Part shown: in pieces, positions 41,538 to 50,992 of the stretch
Numbering within the stretch: position 1 is the stretch's first letter
Layout of the letters: each line of letters begins with the position of its first letter
Source: Bin55 sp965116055
GTDB lineage: Bacteria; Pseudomonadota; Gammaproteobacteria; Pseudomonadales; Azotimanducaceae
DNA: 64,000 nt
Direction of reading: 5' to 3'
Assembly: GCA_965116055.1 (NCBI GenBank)
Contig: OZ220466.1
Coordinates: 1,364,001 to 1,428,000 of the forward strand
Notes under the pieces: model-generated
What the model was told of the DNA's origin: nothing
Seen by the model: the letters and a program-made list of their open reading frames with translations, nothing else
Database searches by the model: none
Position numbers and translations under genes: made by a program

Positions 41538-42974
41538 ATGAGTCATTCCTACGATATCGTGGTAATCGGCGCTGGGCCAGCGGGATATCACGCTGCGATT
41601 CGTGCGGCGCAGCTCGGTCTGAGCGTTGCATGCGTTGATAAGACGCTAAACGCCGACGGCGAACCGTCGTTAGGTGGTACGTGCCTCAATGTTGGGTGCA
41701 TTCCCTCAAAGACATTACTTGATGTCTCGCACCGATTTGCGGAACTCAAGCGTTATGGCGATATCGGTTTACAGGTTGGCGACGCGAATCTTGATTTGGC
41801 CGGTGTATTAGCGCATAAAGAGCAGGTCGTCGCCAAGCTCACTGGCGGCGTGGGGATGCTGTTCCAAGGCAATGGGGTTACGCCCTATTTTGGTGTCGGA
41901 TCGTTATTGCCTGGGTCAAACGTGAAAGTGACCAAGCATGACGGTTCTGAAGAAATACTTGAGGCGAAGCACGTCATTCTTGCAACAGGGTCGGAGCCGA
42001 GCCGTATCGGCGCTACGCCTATCGACAACGATCGTATCGTTGATTCAACCGGCGCGTTGTCATTTACCGAAGTTCCGCAACGGCTTGGCGTCATCGGTGC
42101 GGGCATCGTCGGGTTGGAACTCGGCAGCGTTTGGGCACGTTTCGGATCGGATGTGGTCGTGCTTGAAGCGCTAGAAAAGTTCTTGCCTAGCGCGGACGAA
42201 AGGATTGCGCGAGACGCCCTACGCGCGTTTTCACGACAAGGACTGGATATTCGATTGGGTACGCGCGTGTTGGAGAGCGAAAACCATGGCGACGGCGTCA
42301 AGCTCACCTATCTGGTTAACGACGAAGAACATACATTAGAGTGCGACAAGCTCATCGTCGCAGTTGGACGGACGCCCTATTCGGAGCGCTTGCTCGACGA
42401 AGATAGTCCGGTGAATCTCGACGAACGGGGTTTCATTTTTGTGAATGACCAGTGCGAAACGGATGCTTCCGACGTGTATGCTGTAGGCGATGCTGTGCGC
42501 GGACCTATGCTGGCGCATAAAGGCATGGAAGAAGGCATTATGGTTGCGGAACGTATCGCAGGATTCAAACCAGCTGTGAATTACGACTGTATTCCTTCGG
42601 TGATCTACACGCACCCTGAAATTGCATGGGTTGGGCAGACTGAGCAAGCATTGCGAGATGCGGGCGAGAACTACAAAGCTGGGACGTTTTCGTTCGGCGC
42701 GAATGGTCGTGCACTGGCGGGAGCGGACGCTGAAGGCATGGTTAAAGTGGTATCCGACGCTGAATCGGACCGCATACTCGGCGTGCACATCTTCGGTCCG
42801 CATGCTTCAGAACTTATTGCACAAGCTGTCATTGCCATGGAGTTCGGTGCAACGGCCGAAGATCTCGGACTCATTATGTTCGCACACCCGACATTGTCCG
42901 AGGCGGTTCACGAAGCCGCATTAGGCGTTGCCGGCCATGCGATTCACGCGGTAAATAGACGAGTTAGAAAATAA
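41538..42974 (+). CDS. lpdA: Dihydrolipoyl dehydrogenase (E3)
   Basis: The 478-residue flavoprotein reoxidises the dihydrolipoyl groups of 2-oxoacid dehydrogenase complexes. It shows the FAD-binding VIGAGPAGYHAA motif, the redox-active disulfide Cys49/Cys54 in GGTCLNVGCIPSK, the NAD-binding GAGIVGLELGSVW, AVGDAVRGPMLAHKG, and the catalytic HPTLSEAVHEA at the C-terminal interface. Placement between sucB and sucC suggests it is the E3 of the 2-oxoglutarate complex. A separate E3 for pyruvate dehydrogenase, if any, lies outside the window. Confidence 0.95.
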   Translation: MSHSYDIVVIGAGPAGYHAAIRAAQLGLSVACVDKTLNADGEPSLGGTCLNVGCIPSKTLLDVSHRFAELKRYGDIGLQVGDANLDLAGVLAHKEQVVAKLTGGVGMLFQGNGVTPYFGVGSLLPGSNVKVTKHDGSEEILEAKHVILATGSEPSRIGATPIDNDRIVDSTGALSFTEVPQRLGVIGAGIVGLELGSVWARFGSDVVVLEALEKFLPSADERIARDALRAFSRQGLDIRLGTRVLESENHGDGVKLTYLVNDEEHTLECDKLIVAVGRTPYSERLLDEDSPVNLDERGFIFVNDQCETDASDVYAVGDAVRGPMLAHKGMEEGIMVAERIAGFKPAVNYDCIPSVIYTHPEIAWVGQTEQALRDAGENYKAGTFSFGANGRALAGADAEGMVKVVSDAESDRILGVHIFGPHASELIAQAVIAMEFGATAEDLGLIMFAHPTLSEAVHEAALGVAGHAIHAVNRRVRK

Positions 42975-43017
42975 ATGCCATATCTTTTGAATGGCGTAGT
43001 AATAGCGTGATGCGTCC

Positions 43018-44193
43018 ATGAATCTTCACGAATATCAAAGCAAAGCGTTATTCGCTCAATTTGGCTTGCCTGTTTCCAACGGTCGTGCAGTGAGAACCGC
43101 GGATGAAGCGGTTGCCGCGGCAAAGGAACTCGGCGGTCATCGTTGGGTCATTAAGGTCCAAGTCCATGCCGGCGGGCGCGGCAAAGCCGGTGGCGTCAAA
43201 GTGGTCTCAAGCCATTCCGAGATCCGGGAGTTTGCTGATCAATGGCTGGGAGGCCGGATCCAAACCGCACAGACCACTGAAGCAGGGCAGCCTGTCGATA
43301 CGCTCTATGTCGAAGAGATTATCGGTATTGAAACGGAACTTTATTTAGGTGTCGTTATCGACCGTGCAAGTGCGCGGGTTGTTGTCATGGCATCCTCCGA
43401 GGGTGGCGTTGAGATTGAGAAAGTTGCAGCCGACTCGCCAGAGAAGATCTTGCGGGTAACGATTGACCCAGGACTTGGTGCGCTGGAGTTTCAGGGCAGG
43501 CAATTGGCTTTCAAGCTAGGCATGTCCGGGACTCAGGTGAGTCAGTTCACACAACTATTCCTCAATCTCTGTCGGCTGTTTGAGGAACTTGATTGCACAC
43601 TCGTCGAGATCAATCCTCTTGTAATCACGCGCCAGGGTGACATTCACTGTCTTGACGCGAAGGTCAGTATTGATAGCAATGCCTTGTTTCGACAGGGTGA
43701 CCTAGCAGGGTTAAACGATCCAAGTCAGGAAGACGTGCGCGAAGCTCAAGCTGCCAAGTTCGGACTCAATTACGTAGCGCTGGATGGCAATATTGGTTGC
43801 ATGGTCAATGGCGCGGGACTAGCCATGGGAACAATGGACCTCGTGAAGTTGCAGGGTGGATCACCCGCAAACTTTTTAGATGTGGGTGGTGGTGTCACCG
43901 TCGATTCCGTATCTCGTGCATTCAAGATTCTTGTTGAGGATCCCGACGTCAAGTCAGTCTTGATCAACATATTCGGCGGTATCGTATCTTGCGCCGATAT
44001 CGCCGACGGGATCGTGCGTGCGGTTCGAGAAGTAGGGGTTACCTTGCCGGTGGTGGTGCGATTTGATGGCAATCAAGCCGCCGAGGGGTCGCGGATGCTT
44101 GCTGATAGTGGACTGAACATCATTACTGCCGAGACATTGCCCGAAGCTGCTGAGAAAGCAGTTGCCGCTACCAAGCTGGAGGCGGCCTCATGA
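43018..44193 (+). CDS. sucC: Succinyl-CoA synthetase beta subunit
   Basis: The ADP/GDP-binding subunit of succinyl-CoA synthetase, 391 residues. It begins MNLHEYQSKALFAQFGLPV, has the ATP-grasp KVQVHAGGRGKAGGVK stretch, LVEINPLV, and the C-terminal CoA-ligase-like NIFGGIVSCADIADGI motif. It follows lpdA after 43 bases and overlaps sucD by 4 bases. With SucD it makes ATP (or GTP) from succinyl-CoA; nucleotide preference cannot be assigned. Confidence 0.96.
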   Translation: MNLHEYQSKALFAQFGLPVSNGRAVRTADEAVAAAKELGGHRWVIKVQVHAGGRGKAGGVKVVSSHSEIREFADQWLGGRIQTAQTTEAGQPVDTLYVEEIIGIETELYLGVVIDRASARVVVMASSEGGVEIEKVAADSPEKILRVTIDPGLGALEFQGRQLAFKLGMSGTQVSQFTQLFLNLCRLFEELDCTLVEINPLVITRQGDIHCLDAKVSIDSNALFRQGDLAGLNDPSQEDVREAQAAKFGLNYVALDGNIGCMVNGAGLAMGTMDLVKLQGGSPANFLDVGGGVTVDSVSRAFKILVEDPDVKSVLINIFGGIVSCADIADGIVRAVREVGVTLPVVVRFDGNQAAEGSRMLADSGLNIITAETLPEAAEKAVAATKLEAAS

Positions 44194-45059
44194 GCATTCT
44201 TGTAGACCGGTCGACGAAAGTCATTTGCCAAGGTATTACCGGCTCACAAGGCACGCTGCACACTGAACAAGCGCTGGCTTATGGGACGCAAGTCGTTGGC
44301 GGTGTTACACCAGGCAAAGGTGGAATTGAGCATCTCGGGTTACCGGTCTTTGACACGGTGGCGGAGGCGGTGGCAACGACGAACGCGACCGCGTCCGTGA
44401 TCTACGTGCCGGCACGTTTTTGCTTCGATTCGATCCTTGAAGCAGTGGATGCCGGCATTGAGCTGATTGTGTGTATTACCGAAGGCATTCCGACGTTGGA
44501 CATGCTTCGCATCAAATACCATCTGACTGGGACGACAACGCGTATCATCGGTCCGAATTGTCCCGGCGTCATCACACCTGGTGAATGCAAGATAGGCATC
44601 ATGCCCGGCGAAATTCACCTACCCGGGAAGATTGGGGTCGTGTCCCGTTCCGGTACGCTGACCTACGAGGCCGTAAAGCAGACAACCGATATTGGTTTAG
44701 GTCAATCGACCTGCGTCGGTATCGGCGGAGATCCCCTCCCTGGCACACATTTCGTTGATGTGCTCAGGATGTTTCAGGACGATCCGGACACTGAAGCCAT
44801 TGTGATGGTCGGGGAAATCGGTGGAACCGCAGAAGAAGAGGCGGCAGCTTTCATTGCGGACTACGTGACTAAACCTGTCGTCGCCTATATCGCTGGTGTC
44901 ACCGCGCCGAAAGGCAAGCGTATGGGTCATGCTGGCGCGATCATTTCTGGCGGTAAGGGAACTGCCGATGAGAAATTTGCCGCGTTACAAGAGGCAGGTG
45001 CTCGAACCGTCAATAATTTAGCAGAAATCGGTCATGTATTGGGGGACATGGAACTCTAG
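44190..45059 (+). CDS. sucD: Succinyl-CoA synthetase alpha subunit
   Basis: The 289-residue alpha subunit binds CoA through its N-terminal Rossmann domain (CQGITGSQGTLHTEQAL) and is phosphorylated on the histidine in RMGHAGAIISGGKGTADEK. GPNCPGVITPGECKIGIMPG is also conserved. The start codon overlaps the sucC stop as ATGA. It closes the 2-oxoglutarate-to-succinate operon. The 94-base gap to htpG holds no obvious terminator. Confidence 0.96.
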   Translation: MSILVDRSTKVICQGITGSQGTLHTEQALAYGTQVVGGVTPGKGGIEHLGLPVFDTVAEAVATTNATASVIYVPARFCFDSILEAVDAGIELIVCITEGIPTLDMLRIKYHLTGTTTRIIGPNCPGVITPGECKIGIMPGEIHLPGKIGVVSRSGTLTYEAVKQTTDIGLGQSTCVGIGGDPLPGTHFVDVLRMFQDDPDTEAIVMVGEIGGTAEEEAAAFIADYVTKPVVAYIAGVTAPKGKRMGHAGAIISGGKGTADEKFAALQEAGARTVNNLAEIGHVLGDMEL

Positions 45060-45153
45060 ATGAACTCGTAGAGCTCTTCCTTGACCGCTCGTACATTTCT
45101 CAACCATCGCGTGTCGCACACGCAAGAAATCCAACCACTACTTTGTAACGATT

Positions 45154-47025
45154 GTGACGACTGAAAAACACTCATTTCAAACTGAAGCGCAGAAACTTCT
45201 GAGATTGATGATCAACTCCTTATATTCCAATAGGGAGGTGTTCCTTCGCGAGTTAATCTCAAACGCTGCCGATGCCATTGACAAACTGCGATTTGAATCG
45301 CTTTCAAACGCTTCGCTTCTCGACGAAGACGGAGATTTGAGCATCCGTATCAAGTTCGATAGCGAGTGCAATGCGCTCACGATCGAAGACAACGGGATCG
45401 GGATGTCCAGGCAGGAGTTAATTGAGAACTTAGGCACGATTGCGAAATCGGGTACGGAGCAATTTTTCGAAATGCTTGATGAAGGGCAGCAAGAAGCGTC
45501 GCAACTGATTGGCCAATTCGGCGTCGGGTTTTACAGCGCTTTTCTTGTAGCCGATCAGATCAATGTCACAAGTCGCAAAGCAGGTATGGAGGACGCGGCG
45601 AAATGGTGTTCGTCAGGTGAAGCGGAATTTACGATCGAAAGCGTCGATAACCACGCGCGAGGGACGACGATCGAGTTAATTCTCAAAGAAGACGCTAGTG
45701 AATTTACGGACGAATATCGCCTTCGCGACATCGTCAAGCAATACAGCGACCATATTGATGTGCCTGTATGGTTGGAAGATCTTTCCAAAGACGATGCCGA
45801 GCCGCAGCAGATTAATACGGCGACTGCACTATGGAATCGCTCAAAGAACTCGATTAGCGACGATGAATACAAAGAGTTCTACAAAAGTGTTTCGCACGAC
45901 TTTCAAGATCCACTGCTTTGGGCACACAACAAGATTGAAGCGAAGGTGGACTATACAAGCTTGATATACATACCTAGTAAAGCGCCGTTCATGTTTGGTA
46001 TGACAGAAAAATCCAGCGGCTTGAAGCTCTATGCCCAACGAGTATTTATTACAGACCAATTAGACCTGTTTCTACCTGATCACTTCAATTTCGTGAAAGG
46101 TGTCGTCGATATTCGCGACCTCCCGTTGAATATGTCGCGCGAAACGATTCAAGAGAACGACCAAATTCGCAATGTACGGAATGCGGTTGTTAAGCGTATT
46201 GTGGATAGTCTGATTAGCCATGCAAAAAAGGATGCGGACAGCTACAACAAATTTTGGGTCGAATTCGGACACCAAATGAAAGTTGCTTACGATTGGAGCC
46301 AACAGTACGATGAGAGCTACTACAAACTGATGCGATTTGCATCAACGCATAGCGAAGGTTCGGAGCAAACTGTGTCGCTCGCGGATTACATCGAAAGGGC
46401 GGGGGATACACAGAAAGAAATCTATTACCTGGTCGGCGAGTCGGCCGTAAGTTTGCGCAATAATCCCTTACTTGAATACTACGAAAATGCAGGGATTGAA
46501 GTGTTGCTCCTGAGCGACGATTTCGATTCATATGTTGTTGAGCGGTTTCAAGCGTTTGACGGCTACGAATTCAAGGATGTTTCCCTGACCAATGTCGAAT
46601 TGCCACAAAAAGCCGAAGAAACCAACAACGACTCTCAAGAGGAGACCGATAGTAAGCAAGACGAAGCATTGTTGGAACGCGTTAAGAAGTTGGTTGACGA
46701 AAACGAGATTTCAGATGTGGCCGCGTCGAAACGCTTGCATGAGTCGGCATCATGTCTTGTACGCGAACGGCCATGGGTGAGTCGAGGCGTTCGCCACATG
46801 CTAAAGGACACGCACCAGCTCATGGGCGAAGAAAAGCTCAAACTTGAACTCAATATGTCGCATCCTCTCGTACAGAGGCTTAAAGAACTTGAAGACGATC
46901 AGAAATTCGAAAATCTCACACGGACGTTAATTGACCAAGCGCGCCTCGCGTATGGCTCGCTTGATGTTGATACGGCTGTTTACGTGCGAAGGGTTAACGG
47001 TATCTTGATGGAATTGCTTGGCTAG
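45154..47025 (+). CDS. htpG: Chaperone protein HtpG (Hsp90)
   Basis: The 623-residue bacterial Hsp90 has an N-terminal GHKL ATPase domain with LRELISNAADAIDKLRF, IEDNGIGM and GQFGVGFYSAFLVAD. The middle domain contains the catalytic-loop region LNMSRETIQEN, and a C-terminal dimerisation domain follows. It lacks the charged linker of eukaryotic Hsp90, as usual. The start is GTG 45154, giving the VTTEKHSFQTEAQKLL beginning (initiator Met). Length equals that of E. coli HtpG within one residue. It lies 5 bases upstream of gpsA. Confidence 0.95.
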   Translation: MTTEKHSFQTEAQKLLRLMINSLYSNREVFLRELISNAADAIDKLRFESLSNASLLDEDGDLSIRIKFDSECNALTIEDNGIGMSRQELIENLGTIAKSGTEQFFEMLDEGQQEASQLIGQFGVGFYSAFLVADQINVTSRKAGMEDAAKWCSSGEAEFTIESVDNHARGTTIELILKEDASEFTDEYRLRDIVKQYSDHIDVPVWLEDLSKDDAEPQQINTATALWNRSKNSISDDEYKEFYKSVSHDFQDPLLWAHNKIEAKVDYTSLIYIPSKAPFMFGMTEKSSGLKLYAQRVFITDQLDLFLPDHFNFVKGVVDIRDLPLNMSRETIQENDQIRNVRNAVVKRIVDSLISHAKKDADSYNKFWVEFGHQMKVAYDWSQQYDESYYKLMRFASTHSEGSEQTVSLADYIERAGDTQKEIYYLVGESAVSLRNNPLLEYYENAGIEVLLLSDDFDSYVVERFQAFDGYEFKDVSLTNVELPQKAEETNNDSQEETDSKQDEALLERVKKLVDENEISDVAASKRLHESASCLVRERPWVSRGVRHMLKDTHQLMGEEKLKLELNMSHPLVQRLKELEDDQKFENLTRTLIDQARLAYGSLDVDTAVYVRRVNGILMELLG

Positions 47026-47030
47026 CAGGC

Positions 47031-48038
47031 ATGATTGCTGCCGTTATCGGTGCCGGTAATTTTGGCACCGTTATTGCCAATATATTAGCTCGCAACGGTT
47101 GTAAGACGTATCTTTGTCTACGAGATGAGCAGCAGCTGCAGGATATGCTCGAGCTACGCGAGAACCGCCGCTACTTGCCAGATCATAAACTTGCCGAAGG
47201 AGTCCTCCCGACTTCAGATTTAAGAACCGCTGTATCGTCCAGCTCCATGCTGTTTATTACGGTACCCAGCGCTTCGTTTCGTGCAGTTGCCAAAGCCATC
47301 TCGAAGCATGTTGAGCAGGATACCTATGTGATCAGTGGCACCAAGGGCGTTGAAGGTGTCAACTTTCGGTTAATGAGTCAAATTCTTGAGGAGGAAATTG
47401 CACAGGGCGTGGTGGGCGCCTTGAGCGGGCCAAATCTGGCAGAGGAAATCGCAGCAGGAAAATTTGCAGGAACGGTTATTGCGAGTGTAGACGAGGGGCT
47501 TGCTGCAACAGTGCAGAAATATCTGCAAAGTCCGCGCTTTCGAGTGTACGGAAATACAGATATCTATGGGGTCGAATTGGGTGGCGCGTTAAAAAACATA
47601 TACGCGATCGTTTGCGGCATGGCCACGACACTGCAGGTAGGTCAAAACGCATTAGCCATGGTGATCACCCGGAGTTTAGCCGAAATGAATCGTTTTGCTC
47701 AGTCCATGGGCGCTAATGCGATGACCTTTTTAGGCTTGGCAGGAGTAGGTGATTTAATCGCAACGTGTACCTCGCCGCATTCTCGCAACTTTCAATTAGG
47801 CTCGCAGATCGCAACGGGTTTGACCCTTGATGAAGCGCAAGAAAATCTGGGCAAGTTGGCTGAAGGAGTCAACACGTTAGAGGTTGTTTATCGCAAGAAA
47901 GAGGCATTGAATGTGTATATGCCGCTTGTGGATGGTGCGTATCGTGTGTTGTTTCAAAACGAGAACATTTTGGCAGTGATTGGCGAATTAATGACGTCTC
48001 AACAACAACCCGATGTGGAGGCGGTAGCGTCCATTTGA
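47031..48038 (+). CDS. gpsA: Glycerol-3-phosphate dehydrogenase [NAD(P)+]
   Basis: GpsA reduces dihydroxyacetone phosphate to sn-glycerol 3-phosphate for phospholipid synthesis. The 335-residue cytoplasmic enzyme has the N-terminal GAGNFGTVIANILARNG dinucleotide motif, ISGTKGVEG, LSGPNLAEEIAAGKF and the catalytic-lysine region GVELGGALKNIYAI. It follows htpG after 5 bases. The family length is normal. Confidence 0.94.
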   Translation: MIAAVIGAGNFGTVIANILARNGCKTYLCLRDEQQLQDMLELRENRRYLPDHKLAEGVLPTSDLRTAVSSSSMLFITVPSASFRAVAKAISKHVEQDTYVISGTKGVEGVNFRLMSQILEEEIAQGVVGALSGPNLAEEIAAGKFAGTVIASVDEGLAATVQKYLQSPRFRVYGNTDIYGVELGGALKNIYAIVCGMATTLQVGQNALAMVITRSLAEMNRFAQSMGANAMTFLGLAGVGDLIATCTSPHSRNFQLGSQIATGLTLDEAQENLGKLAEGVNTLEVVYRKKEALNVYMPLVDGAYRVLFQNENILAVIGELMTSQQQPDVEAVASI

Positions 48039-48063
48039 GCTCATGGCTTGATCGCCCCCTCTC

Positions 48064-48069
48064 TATAAT
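48064..48069 (+). promoter_or_regulatory. -10 box immediately upstream of the DUF4892 gene
   Basis: TATAAT at 48064-48069 lies 11 bases before the ATG at 48081. The predicted transcript would begin about five bases before the start codon, so translation would be nearly leaderless. No good -35 at 17 bases was found (TTGAGC at 48035 is too far). Confidence 0.45.
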
Positions 48070-48080
48070 CTCTCGCAACT

Positions 48081-48986
48081 ATGAAACGTATGATGTCGCT
48101 TGCTCTTTCAATTGGAGCAATTGGAGCATTTGGCGATGTTCCAGGTTCTACTGATAGCAATTTACTAGATAGATATACAGCATCTACGATCATAAATTAC
48201 GGTGTTATTGAAGGAACCTACGAGTTCATTTACGCACCGGTCGACAAAATCAAACGCGATGTATCGTTCGAGAGTTCTGTCCGTTTCGTCGGCGAAGGGA
48301 GAAAGATTACATATGAGATACCGCGAGGCGTGAGTCGCGAGGATGCCTTTCGTTGGTACATTACCCAGCTTGATCGGTTAGGTGGCACGATGTTATTTGC
48401 TTGCAAAGGATCTGATTGCGGGCGTGCTACGGTCTGGGCGAGTCAAGTATTTCGTGTGCGTGATTTATCTGCTCCGAACCGGCAGCAAAGTTACGCGGCG
48501 TACACATTAAACGAGGGTACTTCTCAAACGCTCGTTGCGTTATACGTGGTAGAACGCGGGAACAAGCGCGTGATAGCACATATTGAGGAAGTGAGGCCAA
48601 GCGAAAACGTTACATTCGATGAAAATCAGGGCTTCCTGGATCGACTAACCGCAAAGGGTGTCGCGGTCATTCGGAATGTGACCCCTGGACGCGACGGTTC
48701 TATTGATGACGCTTCAGGTTCAATCATTGACGCCATATCTGAACGCATGTCAAGTGTTGTATCGCGTGATATTTATGTCGTGTGCCATGTACATGCTTCC
48801 GGGGCAACTGACCCCTTGATTGAAGCGAGCGAACGCTGCGCGACGACGGTTGCCAATCGACTAGCTGACAATGCTGCCATCCAACCCAAATCTATCGGTG
48901 TGGGACCGCTTGTACCAGTTGAAGGGCGCAAAGCCAACCGTGTCGAGATTGTGGTTCCAAGTTTGATGCGTCAGGTATTGCGTTAG
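48081..48986 (+). CDS. DUF4892-type envelope protein with OmpA-like C-terminal region
   Basis: The 301-residue protein has a short signal peptide (MKRMMSLALSIGAIGAFG) and the beginning of a DUF4892 domain (DVPGSTDSNLLDRY). The central part is rich in beta strands, with a cysteine pair (FACKGSDCG). The last 100 residues, with GVAVIRNVTPGRDGSID and then a helix and KSIGVGPLVP, look like an OmpA-type peptidoglycan-associated fold. It is probably periplasmic or outer-membrane associated. Function unknown. It stands alone between gpsA and aroC with its own -10 box. Confidence 0.7.
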   Translation: MKRMMSLALSIGAIGAFGDVPGSTDSNLLDRYTASTIINYGVIEGTYEFIYAPVDKIKRDVSFESSVRFVGEGRKITYEIPRGVSREDAFRWYITQLDRLGGTMLFACKGSDCGRATVWASQVFRVRDLSAPNRQQSYAAYTLNEGTSQTLVALYVVERGNKRVIAHIEEVRPSENVTFDENQGFLDRLTAKGVAVIRNVTPGRDGSIDDASGSIIDAISERMSSVVSRDIYVVCHVHASGATDPLIEASERCATTVANRLADNAAIQPKSIGVGPLVPVEGRKANRVEIVVPSLMRQVLR

Positions 48987-49013
48987 CGACGTACGGCAGG
49001 TAGAGGCTCTTTG

Positions 49014-50084
49014 ATGGCCGGCAATACGATTGGCCAACTGTTTCGCGTAACAACCTTCGGCGAAAGCCATGGTCCAGCCCTTGGGGCTGTAGTCGATGGT
49101 TGTCCACCCGGGCTTGAACTATGTGAAGCGGATTTGCAAACGGATTTAGACCGACGCAAACCAGGCCAATCAAAGTACACCACGCAGCGGCGCGAAGACG
49201 ATCTCGTGCAAATATTGTCGGGTGTTTTTGAAGGTAAGACCACTGGAACACCCATTGGATTGATCATCCACAATACCGATCAGCGTAGTCGAGATTACAG
49301 CGCGATCAAAGAATTATTTCGCCCGGCTCACGCGGACTATACGTACACGAAAAAATACGGGATTCGAGACTATCGTGGCGGTGGTCGAGCATCTGCGCGG
49401 GAAACTAGCATGCGAGTAGCCGCTGCAGGCATTGCAAAAAAATACCTTCGAACCAAGTATGGCACGGAAATTCGTGGATTCCTTGCGCAGATTGGTCCAT
49501 TACGGGCGGAGAAACTTGATTTTGATGAGATTGATAACAATGCGTTTTTTTGTCCGGATGCCTCGTTAGTACCCGAAATCGAATCGCTGGTGAATGAATT
49601 ACGTCGGGACGGTGATTCCATAGGAGCCCGCATTGGTTTGGTCGTGACCAGTGTACCAACAGGATGGGGCGAACCCGTGTTCGACAAACTAGATGCCGAG
49701 TTGGCTTCAGCGATGATGGGCATCAACGCTGTAAAGGGCGTCGAATTTGGTGAGGGGTTTGCCGTGATCGAACGCCGAGGCAGTGAACACCGAGATGAAA
49801 TGGACTCGGACGGGTTTACAAGCAACCATGCTGGCGGCATATTAGGCGGCATTTCCTCGGGTCAGGACATCACGCTTAGCGTGGCGCTTAAACCCACTTC
49901 AAGCATCGTAAAAACAGGTCAAACGCAAAAAGTTTCGGGCGAAGTCACGGAAGTAAGTACCACAGGTAGGCACGATCCTTGCGTCGGAATTCGCGCGACC
50001 CCAATCATTGAAGCGATGGCAGCGCTTGTGTTAATGGATCATTGTCTTCGCGATCGGGCCCAGAATGTAGATGTGGTGCGCTAA
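49014..50084 (+). CDS. aroC: Chorismate synthase
   Basis: AroC makes chorismate from EPSP and uses reduced FMN. The 356-residue protein has the three family signatures: FGESHGPALGAVVDGCPPG near the start, RGGGRASARETSMRVAAGAI-like sequence in the middle, and SSGQDITLSVALKPTSSI with RHDPCVGIRATP near the C-terminus. ATG 49014 fits; a TTG directly before it is possible. It shares the strand with the DUF4892 gene 27 bases upstream. A hairpin follows the gene. Confidence 0.95.
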   Translation: MAGNTIGQLFRVTTFGESHGPALGAVVDGCPPGLELCEADLQTDLDRRKPGQSKYTTQRREDDLVQILSGVFEGKTTGTPIGLIIHNTDQRSRDYSAIKELFRPAHADYTYTKKYGIRDYRGGGRASARETSMRVAAAGIAKKYLRTKYGTEIRGFLAQIGPLRAEKLDFDEIDNNAFFCPDASLVPEIESLVNELRRDGDSIGARIGLVVTSVPTGWGEPVFDKLDAELASAMMGINAVKGVEFGEGFAVIERRGSEHRDEMDSDGFTSNHAGGILGGISSGQDITLSVALKPTSSIVKTGQTQKVSGEVTEVSTTGRHDPCVGIRATPIIEAMAALVLMDHCLRDRAQNVDVVR

Positions 50085-50118
50085 CCGCAATCAAGCTACT
50101 GCATCCAAATGAGGTATT

Positions 50119-50146
50119 GTGATTGCGTGAAACGAGGCGCAATCAC
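50119..50146 (+). terminator. 9-bp inverted repeat downstream of aroC
   Basis: GTGATTGCG (50119-50127) pairs with CGCAATCAC (50138-50146) around a 10-base loop, and CGGTTTTAC follows eight bases later. It is a candidate aroC terminator without an ideal T-run. Confidence 0.45.
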
Positions 50147-50258
50147 TACGCTCGGTTTTACGACGGCTCATTCAGAAGTCTTGGTCTATTACTTCGGTGG
50201 CGGTATCGTTGAGCGGATACATCCACCACGCTTTACCGCCGGCCCTGAGGCCGTTTAG
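50127..50258 (+). CDS. Possible 43-residue small ORF
   Basis: This GTG-started ORF encodes KRGAITTLGFTTAHSEVLVY followed by YFGGGIVERIHPPRF. It begins inside the hairpin after aroC, and no ribosome binding site is clear. The sequence looks more protein-like than random, with a hydrophobic middle, but no family is recognised. It could be a fragment. Confidence 0.2.
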   Translation: MKRGAITTLGFTTAHSEVLVYYFGGGIVERIHPPRFTAGPEAV

Positions 50259-50377
50259 TTCAGTCTTTAGCGACTGTAGGTCGGCGACGCTCGTTCGGAG
50301 TTTTCGCCCGTTGAATTAAAAAAGAACACGTCCAGCGGGGTGATAACATTCAAGGTCAATCCAACGGAATTAACGAT

Positions 50378-50992
50378 ATGACTTCCTTTATTGACCGACA
50401 CTTCCGCCCTCTCATGCTGCTTCTGGTTGCGATCGGCTTCGTTGCGGTGGGCTTGGCAATGGCGCAAGGTCAAATTGACTCTGATTCAACCGACGAGACG
50501 GAATGTAAGTGGATTGTGAAGCCTACAAAACAGCCTAACTACGATCTACGTGACAAGCAGGGCGACAGAATCATTCCGTTAATGCCAGCTCCCCACCATG
50601 CAGTTCAATATAACGAATGTACTGGTATAGCTTACGGCTTGACTAGGATGTTGGATTCCGAAGGAGCTGATGTATTCCGCCCCGAAAAATTTGATTACGA
50701 GGTAGACCGACTTAGGGCTTACAACTCGGTTCCTCGTTCACCGGATTGTAAGTGGAATGTGGTGGCGACTGAATTCAGCCAACCATCTTATCAAAGTGAA
50801 GGACTGTTCCCCCCCACAAACGCCCATGCGCTTCTATCCAATGAATGTAGTAGTATAGTTTTTAGCTTAGAGGCTATATACTATGAGCGCTGGGCCAGAG
50901 GGGAGCAATGGCTTATGCTCGCTGTTCCATATTCAAACTCCCCAAGGGCGATCGGAACAGAGCCATTAGCAATATTAGAGCAATACCAATGA
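50378..50992 (+). CDS. Exported protein of unknown function with two internal repeats
   Basis: The 204-residue product starts with a basic N-terminus and a hydrophobic stretch (RHFRPLMLLLVAIGFVAVGL) ending in AMAQGQ, a signal peptide or anchor. The rest is two related units. Unit 1 (about 42-110) begins ECKWIV and unit 2 (about 124-190) begins DCKWNVV; each carries a second Cys in a NEC motif about 40 residues later (QYNECTGIAYGL and LSNECSSIVFSL). Two Cys per unit suggest disulfides. The stop overlaps the start of a shorter paralogue as ATGA. No family is recognised. Confidence 0.6.
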   Translation: MTSFIDRHFRPLMLLLVAIGFVAVGLAMAQGQIDSDSTDETECKWIVKPTKQPNYDLRDKQGDRIIPLMPAPHHAVQYNECTGIAYGLTRMLDSEGADVFRPEKFDYEVDRLRAYNSVPRSPDCKWNVVATEFSQPSYQSEGLFPPTNAHALLSNECSSIVFSLEAIYYERWARGEQWLMLAVPYSNSPRAIGTEPLAILEQYQ

